A DNA stretch of 64,000 bases from Glycine soja (lineage: Eukaryota; Streptophyta; Magnoliopsida; Fabales; Fabaceae): positions 19,301,731 through 19,365,730 of the forward strand of contig NC_041008.1 of assembly GCF_004193775.1 (NCBI RefSeq), given 5' to 3'. Shown here piece after piece: positions 44,991 to 57,467 of this stretch. Made by a program: the position numbers and the translations under genes. The notes beneath the pieces are model-generated. The model was not told the DNA's origin, did not search any database, and was given only the letters and a program-made list of their open reading frames with translations. The first letter of the stretch is position 1, and each line of letters starts with the position of its first letter.

Positions 44991-47529
44991 TGTTGTGTAA
45001 TGCGGATTTAGACGTTGGTAGGTATAATTTATTGTTAATATAATTTTTAAAATAATTATTATAAAAATCAATAAATTTTTATTACATGACTAATAATTTT
45101 TTTATTATATATGATAAATTATAATTGGACAATAATATAAAATATTGTATATTGTTGGTGTATAATATTTTTCTTTAATAATAATATAATTTAAATCTAA
45201 TTCTTTATGCAAACTATCTAAATTTCTTACCTTTATTAATAATAGTGAAACTGAATTGAATCTTATTAAGAAAATTCTCAGATTTAGAAGAAAATATGTT
45301 TGGAAGATAAAATTTTATTAAAAATAATCAATCAAGTTTTCTAATTAAAATTAATTATCACCAAAATTAGTAAATATTTCATCCCAATATCATATAAAAA
45401 AATTCAAATTTCATTATTAAGTTGACCTTGGTAAAAATGTGTTTCATTGCTAGATATCATCACGAATCAGCTTCACAAATTAAAATGCCTGCAGGATTGG
45501 AATGCAACCCAATGGTTGCTCATGTTCCAACTTTCAACCACATACTTTGTGGATATCTAATTAATTTAATTAACTTTTATCAATTTTTTAATTAACTCTT
45601 ATGATTTTTTTTTTTTATTTTGTTTCAATTGGGTCCACAAGAACCTAATTAATTAAGAAACTAAATCTTTAAAGACTAGTACGTAGTATTTTTATTCCTG
45701 CACGTTCTAAGCTAGTTAAAGAACTTAAGAATATCTAGTTTAAAACCTACAAAAGTAAGAAGACTTGCAGACATGAAGTGAGAAAACTGGTTTACAAAGG
45801 TTGCTAATTTTTTAATTGGATCCCGAAATTATTTGTCATTTGATTTCTAGGATATAGTGCAACATAATTGGAAAAATTTGAGTTTTATTATTTTGCTTCA
45901 ATGGAAATTATATTAGAATATTCCGTATGTATATATAGTGGGAAAGGCATTTAATATTGGCTACACCATTCTTATAAAATGGCACAGTTTACATCTGTAC
46001 CGCTATATATATTAGATATACTTGTATCAATTTATTATTGTTTTTTTTTTCAAATCCATGTTGAAATCTAGAAGTACATGTTTTTTAAGAATATGATTGG
46101 ATGAGAAAATTAAAGTGGGTAAAATATTTTAACAGGGATATTAAAATACCTTCCTATAAAATAATCAATCTGTTTGGATATAATATTTTATAAGTAATTA
46201 AAATATCATCATTTTTTAGAAACATTTTAATATATTAATTTGAAAGAATTTCAAAATCTTACAAAAAGTAAAAAAATTAAAATTCTCACACACACCCTCT
46301 CTCTCCCTCGCAGCCACTCATGCACACGACGCTAGCGCTCTTTTTGGGCTCAGCACACTAGCTCTCTCCGTCGCTCTCTCTCCATCTCTGTCTCACACAC
46401 CACACGTAGCACTCTCTCACAAGTAAGTTTATGCACCACACGTAGTGCTCTCTCCGTCGCTCTCTCTGTTTTTTTCTTTTCTCAAGTTTATGTTTGTTTG
46501 ATTTTGATTTCATTTTTATAACTATAGGGGTCGCTTGATTTTATTGATATATGTTTCGTTTTCTATTTTATTTATTTTGTTTCAATGATTTTGATATGTT
46601 GGTGGGTGTGGAATTGGATGAGTTTAGAATTGAGATAGGTTGTGAGCACCATATGTCTGTGAATATGCATCAAAGAAAAATAGAGAAACAAATCAGTTTG
46701 AAATAGAGAAATCAAGTACAGGGATTAACTAGTGTTGGGTTCCAACACGGCAAAATATTGTTGGGATCAGAAAACCTGCTTCTCAAAGCATGAATAGCGT
46801 TCCCTACACAAATTATTTGGATCAAATCAAAACTATTAATACTCCTCTGTATCATAACTCACTAAATTAGTTAGGTGGGCGTTCTTCACTACAATCTATA
46901 GAAAAAATGGTTATTAGTAATAGTTGGGTTACCCTTTGGAGTAACACGTGGGACAGTGTATTGATGGCATCTAAGCTCGAGCATTGGTAGCCCAAAAAAT
47001 ATAACAGGAGCCTTAGCATGTGGATGTCATTTTTCCTTCTTCATGAAAAAAATTAGTAACATGTTTCTATCATTCTTTTCTCTTTTCTTGCCCTCTTTCA
47101 TGTTTGGAAATTAGATAGAACTAATCATTACAAACTCTATGATTGCACTAAAACCACTCCCATAGGCATGTGTAATTTCTTGAAAGAAATTAAAAAGGAA
47201 ACGAGTCAAAAGTTAAACAAATTATTAGATATATGACATTGTCTAAAATATGAGCCTATTGATATTTGTTTGAGTCTGAGATGAGAGAAATTGGGAAAAG
47301 CAAACACCAGCTTCACAAAGAAATGTTTCGCAGGGAAATTTTCAATCAATCCCGTTGGGTATCTTACATCAAAGGGGTCATAATAAATTAAAGTTTCTTC
47401 TGATGTGAGATGGACTATTCTGTGGCAAATCAATAATTGATTAATTAGGAGAAGGTGACACTGTAATTTGGAGGGTGTTGTGGCATAATCAATCGTTTAC
47501 CTTTGATGCAAATTGCATCCATTCATATC
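44991..47529. other. Intergenic/unknown repetitive DNA
   Basis: AT-rich, with a CT-rich patch at about 46,290-46,480 in which a phrase of about 60 bases (CACACGTAG.GCTCTCTC, CCGTCGCTCTCTCT) is imperfectly duplicated. A 75-residue minus-strand frame at 47,206-47,433 has no recognised domain. Nothing further is supported. Confidence 0.45.
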
Positions 47530-47534
47530 CAACT

Positions 47535-48094
47535 TGTTGTTACAATAGTTTATGGCAAACCGAAAAAATTACTGGCTGAGTCGCGGACAATGTCGCTTTC
47601 TTTAAGACGTTTCGTGGCACTGCCAAAAATTGTGCAAGCAGACTATCAACCACGAAGTCCCCAGGATAAAACAGCCCATATCACTGTATAAGATTCCCAC
47701 TGCACTGAGGGAACCTTTTCTAGAATTACACCCTCTTGTATGACTTGAAAGGTCACTCTAAAGCCACCCAAAAATATGACTTGAAAAGTCACTCTAACAG
47801 CCAACTAAAAATATGACTTTAAAAGTCACTATTATAGCCAACCAAAATTTTAGAGCGACAGAAAGAAAGAGGGAGAAGTTTGCCGAAAATGCATCGGCTG
47901 AAAAATGGGAGGGAGAAAGAAAAGTTGAGGAAATGCTTCTTAACTAGGACAAGGAAAAATGAAGAAATGAGCTCTCTATATATAGGGAGTGAAACACTAT
48001 TCAAGTGTTTATCCTGAGCGATGTGGGACTCGAAGCATTTTTTTTCTTTTTTTTTCCTTTCTTTTTTTTCAAACTTTCATCCTTTGTTCTAACA
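47535..48094 (-). repeat. Copia-2 3' LTR (560 bp)
   Basis: Pairs with 52,101-52,810. Contains about three copies of a unit of about 36 bases built on ATATGACTTGAAAAGTCACT and TATAGCCAACC. TATATATAGGGAGTG near 47,977 resembles the promoter TATA region. Confidence 0.92.
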
Positions 48095-48624
48095 ATCCCC
48101 CACTTGAAATTTGAAAAGAAGATTTTCGAGGATTTCATAAAATTGTGCATAAACAAAGGTGTCATACAACTTGAACCTTTGCATAATGAGTAAGATTCAG
48201 ATTTTACTAGAGTGACTCGAAGTCTTGAACTCTATCTCCGATATCAAACCACACACAACCTTTTCATAGGTGTATTCTATAAAGCCCGTGCGTTAAAGGC
48301 CATGCACATCTATCTCGGTATAGTGAACGCTTTAGAAATTTTTTCCCAGAATTTCATATGAAGCGGCCCCCACTTCAACATTCACATAGGTGAGTCTATC
48401 AAGAGTACTCCTGTAGCCTAGGTACTCCACTCAACATAGAGTATATATCTCATTAAGAATTATGAATTTTTTTTTCATAACTCATCCTCTTGTTACTTCA
48501 GGAATCATGTTGCTTTCACTTATAACAACATGTTCATCTCATATCACTTCATAACTTGTTATTACCCATTGAACCTAGTTCTTGGGATCTCCAGTCATTT
48601 AGTTCGGGTTACCATCATGAACGA

Positions 48625-51600
48625 TCATCGCAGTAAGGGCAATAGTCTCATTCTTTTAGAAGTGTTATGGACTTTCTCTCTAGCTAATCCTTTCGTCAAA
48701 GGATTTGCTAAGTTATCATCAGTGCGTACGTGATCCACTCTAACAGCTCCAGTTGAGAGTAGTTCTCTAACAGTGTTGTGCTTACGATGTATCTGTCGTT
48801 TCTTACCATTGTAATAACGATTCTCAATTTTTGCCATAGCCGCGGTACTATCGCAATGGATCAACACAGCTGGTATTGGTCTTTCCCATAAAGGAATCTC
48901 TACAAGTAAACTTCTTAGCCAATTCGCTTCCTCACTAGCAGTTGCTAGTGCTATCATCTCAGATTCCATAGTGGACTGAGCTAAGATAGTCTGTTTCTTT
49001 GATTTCCAAGAAACAGCCCCACCAACTATGCTAAATATATAGCCGCTGGTTGCTTTGGAATCATCTAAAAGAGTGTTCCAATATGCATCGCTGTATCCTT
49101 CAAGTACAACGGGAAACCTTTTATAATGTAATCCAAGGTTTATGGTTCTTTTAAGGTACCTCATTACCTTTTCAATAGCGTGCCAGTGCTCCATACTAGG
49201 TCTACTGGTAAACCTGCATAATAAACCCACAACATAGGCTATGTCGGGTCTAGTACAATCAGTGGCATACCTAAGGCTGCCAATGATACTAGCTTACTCA
49301 GTTTGTCGTATATCTTCACCAGTGTTCTTAAACAGTTTTACACTTGGATCATATGGTGTACTAGCAGGTTTACAGTCAAAGTAATCATATTTCTTTAAGA
49401 TCTTCTCAATGTAGTGAGATTGATCCAGAGAAATTCCCTCTTTTGACCTAGTAATCTTAATACCAAGGATTACACTTGATTCTCCGAGGTCTTTCATATC
49501 AAAGTTGTTACACAACAATGATTTCACATCGTTCACTACATGAATATTTGAACCAAATATGAGAAGGTCATCGAGATATACACATATGATAGTGCAAATA
49601 TTATTTACAGATTTGTAGTAAATGCATTTGTCACTTTCATTCACCTTAAACCCATTCGAGACTATTAAGTTATCAAACTTTTCATGCCACTGCTTAGGTG
49701 CTTGTTTTAGACCATACAAAGATTTATCTAACTTGCAGACTTTATCTTCTTGTCCATGAATCATAAACCCTTCCGGTTGTTCCATATAGATTTCCTCTTC
49801 CAATTCACCATTTAAAAAAGCAGTTTTAACATCCATTTGGTGTACCATTAGACTGTGAATAGCAGCAAGAGATATTAGCACCCGAATAGATGTTATTCTA
49901 GTGACTGGTGAAAAGGTGTCGAAGAAATCTACATTCTCTCTTTGCCCAAAACCCTTGGCTACAAGGCGAGCCTTGTATTTATCCACAGTACCATCAGGTT
50001 TTAGTTTCTTTTTCAAGATCCATTTACAACCAATTGGTTTGCAACCAGGAGGCAAGTCTAATAAATGCCATGTCTTGTTAGATTCTAAAGAATCCATCTC
50101 ATCATTAATGGCTTCTTGCCACAAGTCAGCATCCAAAGAAGACAAAGCTTCTTGGAGGTTTGATGGATCCTCCTCTAATGTATAGGCCATATCATCGGGC
50201 CCATAATCTTTAGCAATTCTTGCTCTCTTACCTCTTCAAGGCTCTATATCTGGCTCTGGTTGTGCAAGATTTTCACTACTAATAGCAGGAAGATAACTGG
50301 ATGAAGTACCCCCCATTATTCCTTAATTTAAAAGGAAATTTATTTTCATAAAAATCAGCATCATTTGACTTTATGATCACTTTTGCATTTAGGTCATAAA
50401 ACCTATACGCTTTGCTATTAATAGCATAACCAATGAACACGCATTCATAGGCTCTACTTGCAAGTTTAACCCTCTTAGGGTCTAGGATCCTTACATAGGC
50501 CAGACATCCCCAAGTTCTCAAATAAGACAAATTTGGTTGTCTTTTCTTTAATATCTCATAGGGAGATGTCTTGCTTTTTGATTTGGGGATTCTATTTAGC
50601 ACAAAACAAACAATTAATAAAATTTCGTCCCACCAAAAAGATGTTGCACTAGAACTCAACATAGTAGCTACAACTAATTTTGTAAAAGTTCTGTTCTTTC
50701 TTTCAGCTTTACCGTTCATTTTAGGTGAATATGGAGCAGTCGTCTCATGTATGATTCCATGCACATTATAAAACTCATTAAACAAACTGGAATCATACTT
50801 TGTGCCTCTATCACTTCAAAGTTTCTTAATTTTCTTATTGAATTGATTTTCAATTTCTGTTACAAATAACTTAAACGTGTCAAGCGCTTCACTTTTATTT
50901 TTCATAAGATATACATATGTATAATCAGAGCAGTCATCAATAAAAGTGATAAATTATCGTTTTCCATTTCTGGTCAACGTTCCATCAAATTCACATATAT
51001 CAAAATGTATTAAATCCAACGGCTTAGATTCTTTAACTAATGATTTATGTGATTTCTTAGTTATTTTAGATTGACTGCAAAAAGCACATTTTTCAAAGTG
51101 ATTTGAATATAGCTTTGGAATAAAACCTAAGTTACTCATGTTAGATATGTAACGACTATTTATATGACAAAGTCTAGAATGCCAGATATTAAAATCACAC
51201 AGCATGTAAGCAAAAGGAGAAACTTTATTAATATCAAGATTCAATTTGAACATGCCATCAGTGGCATACCCTTTCCCTACAAATACCCCATTCTTGGTCA
51301 AAGTAAATAAATCTGTACCTATGGTCTGAGTAAACCCAGCCTTGTTTAAAAGAAAACCAGAAACCAGATTTTTTCTCATCTCTGGAGTATGCATCACATC
51401 TTTGAGAATCAAAGTCTTTCCAGAGGTAAACTTCAGTTCAACATCTTCAGTTCCAGCAACAGTAGTGGTGTGGGAATCACCCAGCAACACTTTCTTATTT
51501 TCAACATTCGTGTATGTTTTAAACATAGCACGATCATAGCAGACATGGCGGGAGGCACCAGTGTCTACCCACCATCCATCTGATCCTCCAATCATATTGA

Positions 51601-52075
51601 TCTCAGTTATCACAACTATGTATAACTCTTGAGCAATTTTCTGTATCTCATGGGATTGAGACTCTACTGATTTATGATCAGTCATTTGATACTTGAGATA
51701 GCGGCTAATAGCATACTTTTTAGTCCCAACTTCCTCAGTATCATACTTCTCTTCTAGAGCCAACCAAACTAATTTGGCAGACTTATATGGGCTATAATAA
51801 TCATAGAGATCATCAGCTAACCCATTTAGAATGAAATTCTTGTATAGATAATCATTTTCATTCCAAAGAGCTAATTTCATAGTCATTTTATCCTTCACTT
51901 CATTCTCAGCATCTTTAGGCATCACTGGAATATCAGTGTTCAAAACATAGACAACTTTTCTCATAGTTAAAGAAAACATAATCTTTTGTTGCCAACGTTT
52001 GAAATGATACCCTTCAAACCTAAAAGGTTTGTTGAGGTCATTGTTGTTCGAGCCAGTAATATCTACGGTAGCCAT
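48625..52075 (-). pseudogene. Copia-2 gag-pol with several stop codons
   Basis: Starts at 52,075 (MATVDITGSNNNDLNKPFRF). The gag core is followed almost directly by protease WWVDTGASRHVCYD (about 51,530-51,570); the CCHC knuckle is missing, so gag carries an internal deletion. Then WHSRLCHINSRYISNMSNLG (GAG-pre-integrase), integrase with D, D and E in IHFDICEF, SDRGTKYD and GKAERKNRT, RT (49,294-50,190) with KTAFLNGELEEEIYMEQPEG and the catalytic VYLDDLLIFG, and RNase H (48,625-49,230) with SDAYWN and STMESE. Stops lie after TRNGKR (near 50,955), before SDRG (near 50,815) and after RQTE (near 49,295), with a further break near 50,230. Most of the polyprotein is otherwise collinear, so the element is inactive but not ancient. 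Confidence 0.92.
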
Positions 52076-52100
52076 AGCAGAGCCGAAACCGTCTTAAAAT

Positions 52101-52810
52101 TATTGTTACAATAGTTTATGGCAAACCGAAAAAATTACTGGCTGAGTCGCGGACAATGTCACTTTCTTTAAGACATTTCGTGGCACTGCCAAAAATCGTG
52201 CAAGCAGACTATCAACCACGAAATCCCCAGGATAAAACAGCTCAGATCACTGTATAAGATTCCCACTGCACTGAGGGAACCTTTTCTAGAATTACACCCT
52301 CTTGTATGACTTGAAAAGTCACTCTAAAGCCACCCGAAATATGACTTGAAAAGTCATTCTAATAGCCAACCGAAAATATAACTTGAAAAGTCACTCTAAT
52401 AGCCAACCAAAAAATATGACTTGAAAAGTCACTATTATAGCCAACCAAAAATATGACTTAAAAAGTCACTCTTATAGCCAACTGAAAAATATGACTTAAA
52501 AAATTCACTCTTATAGCCAACCGAAAATATGACTTAAAAAGTCACTATTATAGCCAACCAAAATTTTAGAGCGACAGAAAGAAAGAGGGAGAAGTTTGCT
52601 GGAAATGCATCGGCTGAAAAATGGGAGGGAGAAAGAAAAGTTGAGGAAATGCTTCTCAACTGGGACAAGGAAAAATGAAGAAATGAGTTCTCTATATATA
52701 GGGAGTGAAACACTATTCAAGTGTTTATCCTGAGCGATGTGGGACTTGAAGCCTTTTTTTTCTTCTTTTTTTTTTCCTTTTTTTTCAAACTTTCATCCTT
52801 TGTTCTAACA
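52101..52810 (-). repeat. Copia-2 5' LTR (710 bp)
   Basis: Same as the left LTR except for an expanded tandem array of the TATGACTTGAAAAGTCACT/TAGCCAACC unit (about seven copies at 52,300-52,560), which accounts for the extra 150 bases. Confidence 0.92.
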
Positions 52811-52951
52811 CAACTTATTGTGATAAATGAGCAATCCTAAAATTGAACTGAATCGAATTATTTTATAAAAGCTCTGCTACTACTGCCAGTAAGCAAAGAA
52901 TTTCCCTATGGTTATGGTTATGGTTTGAGTAGGGTGATTACACAAGTTTAG

Positions 52952-53128
52952 TAAGCAAACATCTAATTATCAGTTATCAAAATTATCATTATGGCTATTT
53001 TGTTAAGCAAACATCTAATTATCAGTTATCAAAATTATCATTATGGCTATTTTGTTAAGCAGACATCTAATTATCAGTTATCAAAATTACTCTGCAGTTT
53101 TGAAAAATATCATTATGGCTATTTTGTC
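52952..53128. repeat. Three-copy 52-bp tandem repeat
   Basis: Units at 52,952-53,003 and 53,004-53,055 appear identical. The third from 53,056 has a substitution and an insertion of about 20 bases before the closing ATCATTATGGCTATTTTGT. Not CRISPR-like (no spacers). Function unknown. Confidence 0.9.
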
Positions 53129-53157
53129 ATTTTGCTTTGGTCAACGATCAACACAGC

Positions 53158-56100
53158 TAGAGTTGTCAAAACGGGTCAACCCAACCCACATGGGCTGGCC
53201 CGCAACGGGTTGAGCTAAAAGTGGGCTAGCCCAGCTCGGCCCACTTTTATGTGGGCTAACAAAATGTCAGCCCGGCCCGGCCCACCACGGGTTGGTGGGT
53301 TATGCGGGCTAGCCCACTTTTCTGCCTTTTTTTGTAAAAAAAAAAAATTATTCCAAACAACTTAAAATAAAACCCAATATAAAAACCAAACTAAATCAAA
53401 TCCAAACATTCAATATTAAAGTGATTGAAGTCTTCAAAATAAACAATCAACATTAAGATAATTGAAATTTAAATGTCATCAAAAATAAACTTCTAAACTA
53501 TTGAAATTAAACATTAGAATCATAGACTGTGAAATCCAGAACAACTTCCTCTTCTTTCTCAACATCACCATTAATTTCATCTACAAAGACAAAAAAAATA
53601 AATAAACAATATCATTAATAAGTCAAATAAATAAAATAGCACACCAATAACAAACTAAAAATTATGGAAAAAGAAATGTAAATTACCAATATCTTCAAAA
53701 CCATTTATCCAATTTTGGGTTAAAATTAGTGCTTGAACATTGGAAGGAAGAAGACTAGCGCGATACTTGTTTAGCACACGAGCACCAATGCTAAATGTCG
53801 ATTCACTAACAACAGTTGTTATAGGAATGCTTAACACCTCACATGCCAATCTACAAAGATTTGGATAACGTTCTTGGCGATCCTTCCAATAACTCAGAAT
53901 ATCCAACTTAGGAAAAAACTTTGGCTGAAACGATGTCTCAGCCAAATAGAGATCTAATTCAGACTTGTCATTGACATTAACATTTTGGCTCACATAATTG
54001 ATATATTCCTATGACAATATAAGAGAAAAAATAAATTAAATAAATTGAATAATAAAAAACTTAAATAATTAAACAAAAGAAAAGACTAACATTATATGGA
54101 TAATCCATCTCTTGATTTTCTTCTATACTGAAATCTTCTTCAACAGTAGGTTGTTGAGAACTTGATGCAGTAGATGAACTTGACTTTACACTCTCATATT
54201 CATCAAAGAGCTTGTACATCTTCTCTTTTATGTTATTAATCTTTTCATCACAAGTAGAAGCATCAAGCTTTGAATAGTAAAACCGAAGTGCTTCAAGCTT
54301 CATCCGTGGATCAACAATCATAGCAATTGAAAAAATGACATTATAGTCACTCCAATACTTGCCAAACTTTTCCATCATCAACACTGCCATATTTTGCAAT
54401 ACTGGATCATCACACTTAAGTGTTTCTCGCAACAACCATTCAATTTTCCATACTTGCATGAAGTATTCATTGGAAGTTGGATAAGATGTACCTAAAAAAA
54501 ATTCAAATAAGATAATTAAACTATAAATATAAATCTGAAACTATTTATTATAATTATGAAGTTTGAAAAAATATACCTGAAATCAAATTAGTCATCTTAT
54601 AAAATGGCTTAAAAAATTCACACAATTTTTCAGCTCTTTTCCATTCCTTATTAGATGGATAACATTTGTATTTTGTATCATGAATAGTGAAACTTGCAAA
54701 AGCACGACGATACCTAAGAGCACTCTCAAGCATGATATAAGTAGAATTCCACCGAGTAGGCACATCCGACCTCAAGCCCACTTTAGTATCAATACCTCTC
54801 ACTTGAGCAATACATTCGGTAAATACTATTTTTCTTGACTCTGATGCTCTCACATATTTAATGTTGTCTCTAATTTTTTGTAAAGAAACTTCAGCCACTT
54901 TTAATCCATCTTGAACTATAAGATTCAACACATGGGCACAACACCTCACATGCAAAAATTCACTATCACACAACAAGCTATTTTGCAATCTTAATTGCAC
55001 ACCCAAAAGTTCTTGCATACGATCATTAGCACTAGCATTGTCTAAAGTAATGGAAAATATTTTCCTATCAATTTCCCATTCAGTCAAGACTTCAAACACT
55101 TTGTTTGCCAAATCTTCACCGGTGTGAGGAGGCTCCAATTTACAAAAAGCAAGAATCTTACTATTCAATTTTCAATTATTATCAACAAAATGTGCTGTTA
55201 AACAGATATACCCCTCTTGAGTACAAGCAATCCAACAATCAGATGTCAAACAAATTCTATTATGACATTTATGAATTGCATATTTTAATTTTTCTTCCAT
55301 CTCACCACGAAGCTTCAGCAAACTAGACACCAATGTGTTCCTACATACATGCTTAACATCAGAATTTATATATGAAAGTAATTCCCTAACCCATTTATAT
55401 TCAACAAAGTTAAATGGCAAACCATGTCGAACAATACACATTGTTAGAAGCTCAAGAACACGCCTTTGGTCAACTTCCCTAGATCTTAACTTTCCAGCAT
55501 GATCAATTATCATTCCCCCACATCATGAAATTTAACTTTCTTTTTACACAAGAGCTTAGTATGACGCAATAAATGTAAAGTACCTACTTTACTCCCACCA
55601 ATTACATATTGTTGCCCACATGCATTGCATTCTGCCTTTTCTTTACCATCTATCGCACCAATTTTAGTAAAATATTTCCCAGCTATAGAAGTGCAAACCT
55701 TAACTTTTTTACTCTCTTTTTCAGTATTGTCACCTCTGTTCTCCTTTGCATTTGGTTTAGGTTCAACCCTGGCTTCTTCCTCATCTTCGATAAACTTAAT
55801 ATCATCAACAGAGTCAACTCGATTTACAGTTTGAGAAGCCATTTCCATCAATCTAAGGCACATGTAGTTAACAAAGAAAAAGAAAGAAATTAAACTCGGA
55901 TTCAACTCGGTTCACAGTTAGAAGCCATTCAACTCAGATTCAATACATCAAGAATAATTAACATTTAACAAAGAAAAGGAAAGAATTAAAAGCATGAAAA
56001 TAGGAGAGAAATTACCGTTTTGGAGGTCGACCACAACGACGACACAAACGACTGAAACGAGGTGGAAGAGGAAGGTCGGTGCCGTGGTGACGGACAATCG

Positions 56101-56673
56101 AGCATTCGGAGGTCATCCGTCGGTGGCTCGTGTGGTGGAGGTGCCGCCAGATCAATTTTCACAATTCGCACTATTAGGAATTTAGGTTTCGTAACTTTTC
56201 TTGACTTGTTGCCGTTTAGGTCTTCTACTTTTCTCTTTTCTGTCTGTGGGTAAGCGTAATGTCAAATGTGTTGGTGTTGCTTTAGGTTGCAAAGGAATTA
56301 AGAAAGGTGGAGGCTTTGCGTATGCGTTGCGGACCATTAACAAATTAACAATTGCTAATTCAATTGGGCTTGACTATTGTTTGGGCTTGCTCTATTACTG
56401 AATATGAATTGCCAATTGGGTGACTAGCTACAATATAAAAATTTAATTTCTTAACAATTATAAATTTATAATAATAATAAAATAAAATAATATATTATTT
56501 AAATTTGATTGGTTGACGGGCTGGCCCACCAACCCATGGGTTGAGCCCACCTAACCCACAGGCTAAGTGGGTTGGGCTGAAAAGTTGCTAGTATCGATTT
56601 TTTTTTAAAAAATTAAGTCTGGCTCACCTCTAACCCGCTGGCCCACGGACCGAGACCCATTTTGACGGCTCTA
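53158..56673 (-). mobile_element. Ac-like hAT DNA transposon
   Basis: 3516 bp with terminal inverted repeats TAGAGTTGTCAAAACGGGTC (left) and TAGAGCCGTCAAAATGGGTC (right, reverse complement), flanked by the 8-bp duplication AACACAGC (53,150-53,157 and 56,674-56,681). Both subterminal regions are packed with GGCCCA/TGGGCT/AGCCC motifs (53,185-53,330 and 56,505-56,650), probably transposase-binding sites. It encodes one minus-strand transposase gene, which is broken. Confidence 0.96.
53507..55842 (-). pseudogene. hAT transposase gene (BED finger, RNase H-like core, hAT dimerisation domain)
   Basis: I read exons 54,577-55,842, 54,091-54,491, 53,687-54,008 and 53,507-53,580, with GT-AG junctions and kept phase, starting at MASQTVNRVDSVDD. 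The BED zinc finger (KAECNACGQQYVIGG, LLRHTKLLC) is followed by ICLTSDCWIACTQEGYICLT (first catalytic Asp), FSITLDNASANDRMQELL (second Asp) and HVRCCAHVLNLIVQDGL. The hAT dimerisation block is YPNLCRLACEVLSIPITTVV plus SESTFSIGARVLNKYRASLL. The C-terminus ends VYDSNV. Two defects are visible: a frame change at the G-run at 55,515-55,519 (between HDVG and MIIDHAG) and TGA in place of an expected Trp at 55,172-55,174. Otherwise nearly complete, so the insertion is fairly young. Confidence 0.92.
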
Positions 56674-56681
56674 AACACAGC

Positions 56682-57467
56682 TCTCTCATGGATTACTTAT
56701 ACTCACTTAAGAAGTAAAGGTAAACCATGAACACTGAGTAGGAGAGATGAGCCACAATTAGATTTCTCTATCATTAACTTTTTATTTAATGAATGGATAT
56801 GTATATAATATTTTAATTTTAAATTTTTAATAAATTTTAATCAATAATGTATAATGTAATAAAATGTATATGTTTTTTATTTTAATTTTTTTTACAAATC
56901 TAAGATATCCCTTGATAAAAAAAAAACTAAAGATTAAGAAGTGGATTTCTTCTAAATTCAAACAAACATTTTTTAATACACAAAAAAATAGAATCGAAGT
57001 GTTGACCAAATTTTTAAATAATTAAAACAATTATGTTAAATAAAATATTGCATTATTACTAACATTGCTCATACACAATATATTTAATTATTTTTTAATG
57101 TTAAGCCAATTATGAGATATCCATTTTGTTAACATGATTCACTTTCATATCTGTTGGATGGAGAAAGAAAATACAAAATAATAATGTCTCTCTGCCATTT
57201 AATTATTTATTAAAGAAAAATAGAAAAAAATTAAACTCTAAATAAAAATGAACTATATTTTTCCTTGCTTTTTCATTTTCATTTCAATTGTTTTTCTCTC
57301 ACAGTTTCTTTCCATACAGGGCCAAAACTAAAAAAAATAGTCATTCCCTCCATTAAAAAGTTGTCTCCAGTGTAAAAACAAAATTAACCAAAACTAAATA
57401 CTTTCTCCTCCACCATAGCCACCGCCGCCACCACCACCACCGGGACGGTCACTTTCAGTTTCCAGCA
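56682..57467. other. Intergenic DNA and SIEL promoter
   Basis: AT-rich up to about 57,300, then a 5' UTR-like region with CCGCCACC repeats just before the SIEL ATG. No other feature seen. Confidence 0.55.

Larger units (their letters stand above)
47535..52810 (-). mobile_element. Copia-2: full-length Ty1/copia retrotransposon
   Basis: 5.28 kb, minus orientation, flanked by CAACT (47,530-47,534 and 52,811-52,815). LTRs are 47,535-48,094 and 52,101-52,810; on the minus strand they start TGTTAGAACAAAGG. The polypurine tract AAGTGGGGGAT lies next to the 3' LTR (48,095-48,105). No standard tRNA-Met primer site follows the 5' LTR, and only about 25 bases separate it from the gag start, so part of the leader may be lost. 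The inner terminal dinucleotide of the 5' LTR is TA instead of CA. Domain order is gag, protease, integrase, RT, RNase H as in Copia. Interrupted by several stops. Confidence 0.93.

Noticed and set aside
46290..46480. CT-rich duplicated patch as 5' UTR of an unseen gene
   Set aside because: No coding exon follows on the plus strand within a reasonable distance; left as unexplained repeat.
52952..53128. CRISPR-like array
   Set aside because: Direct tandem repeats with no spacers in a plant nuclear sequence.
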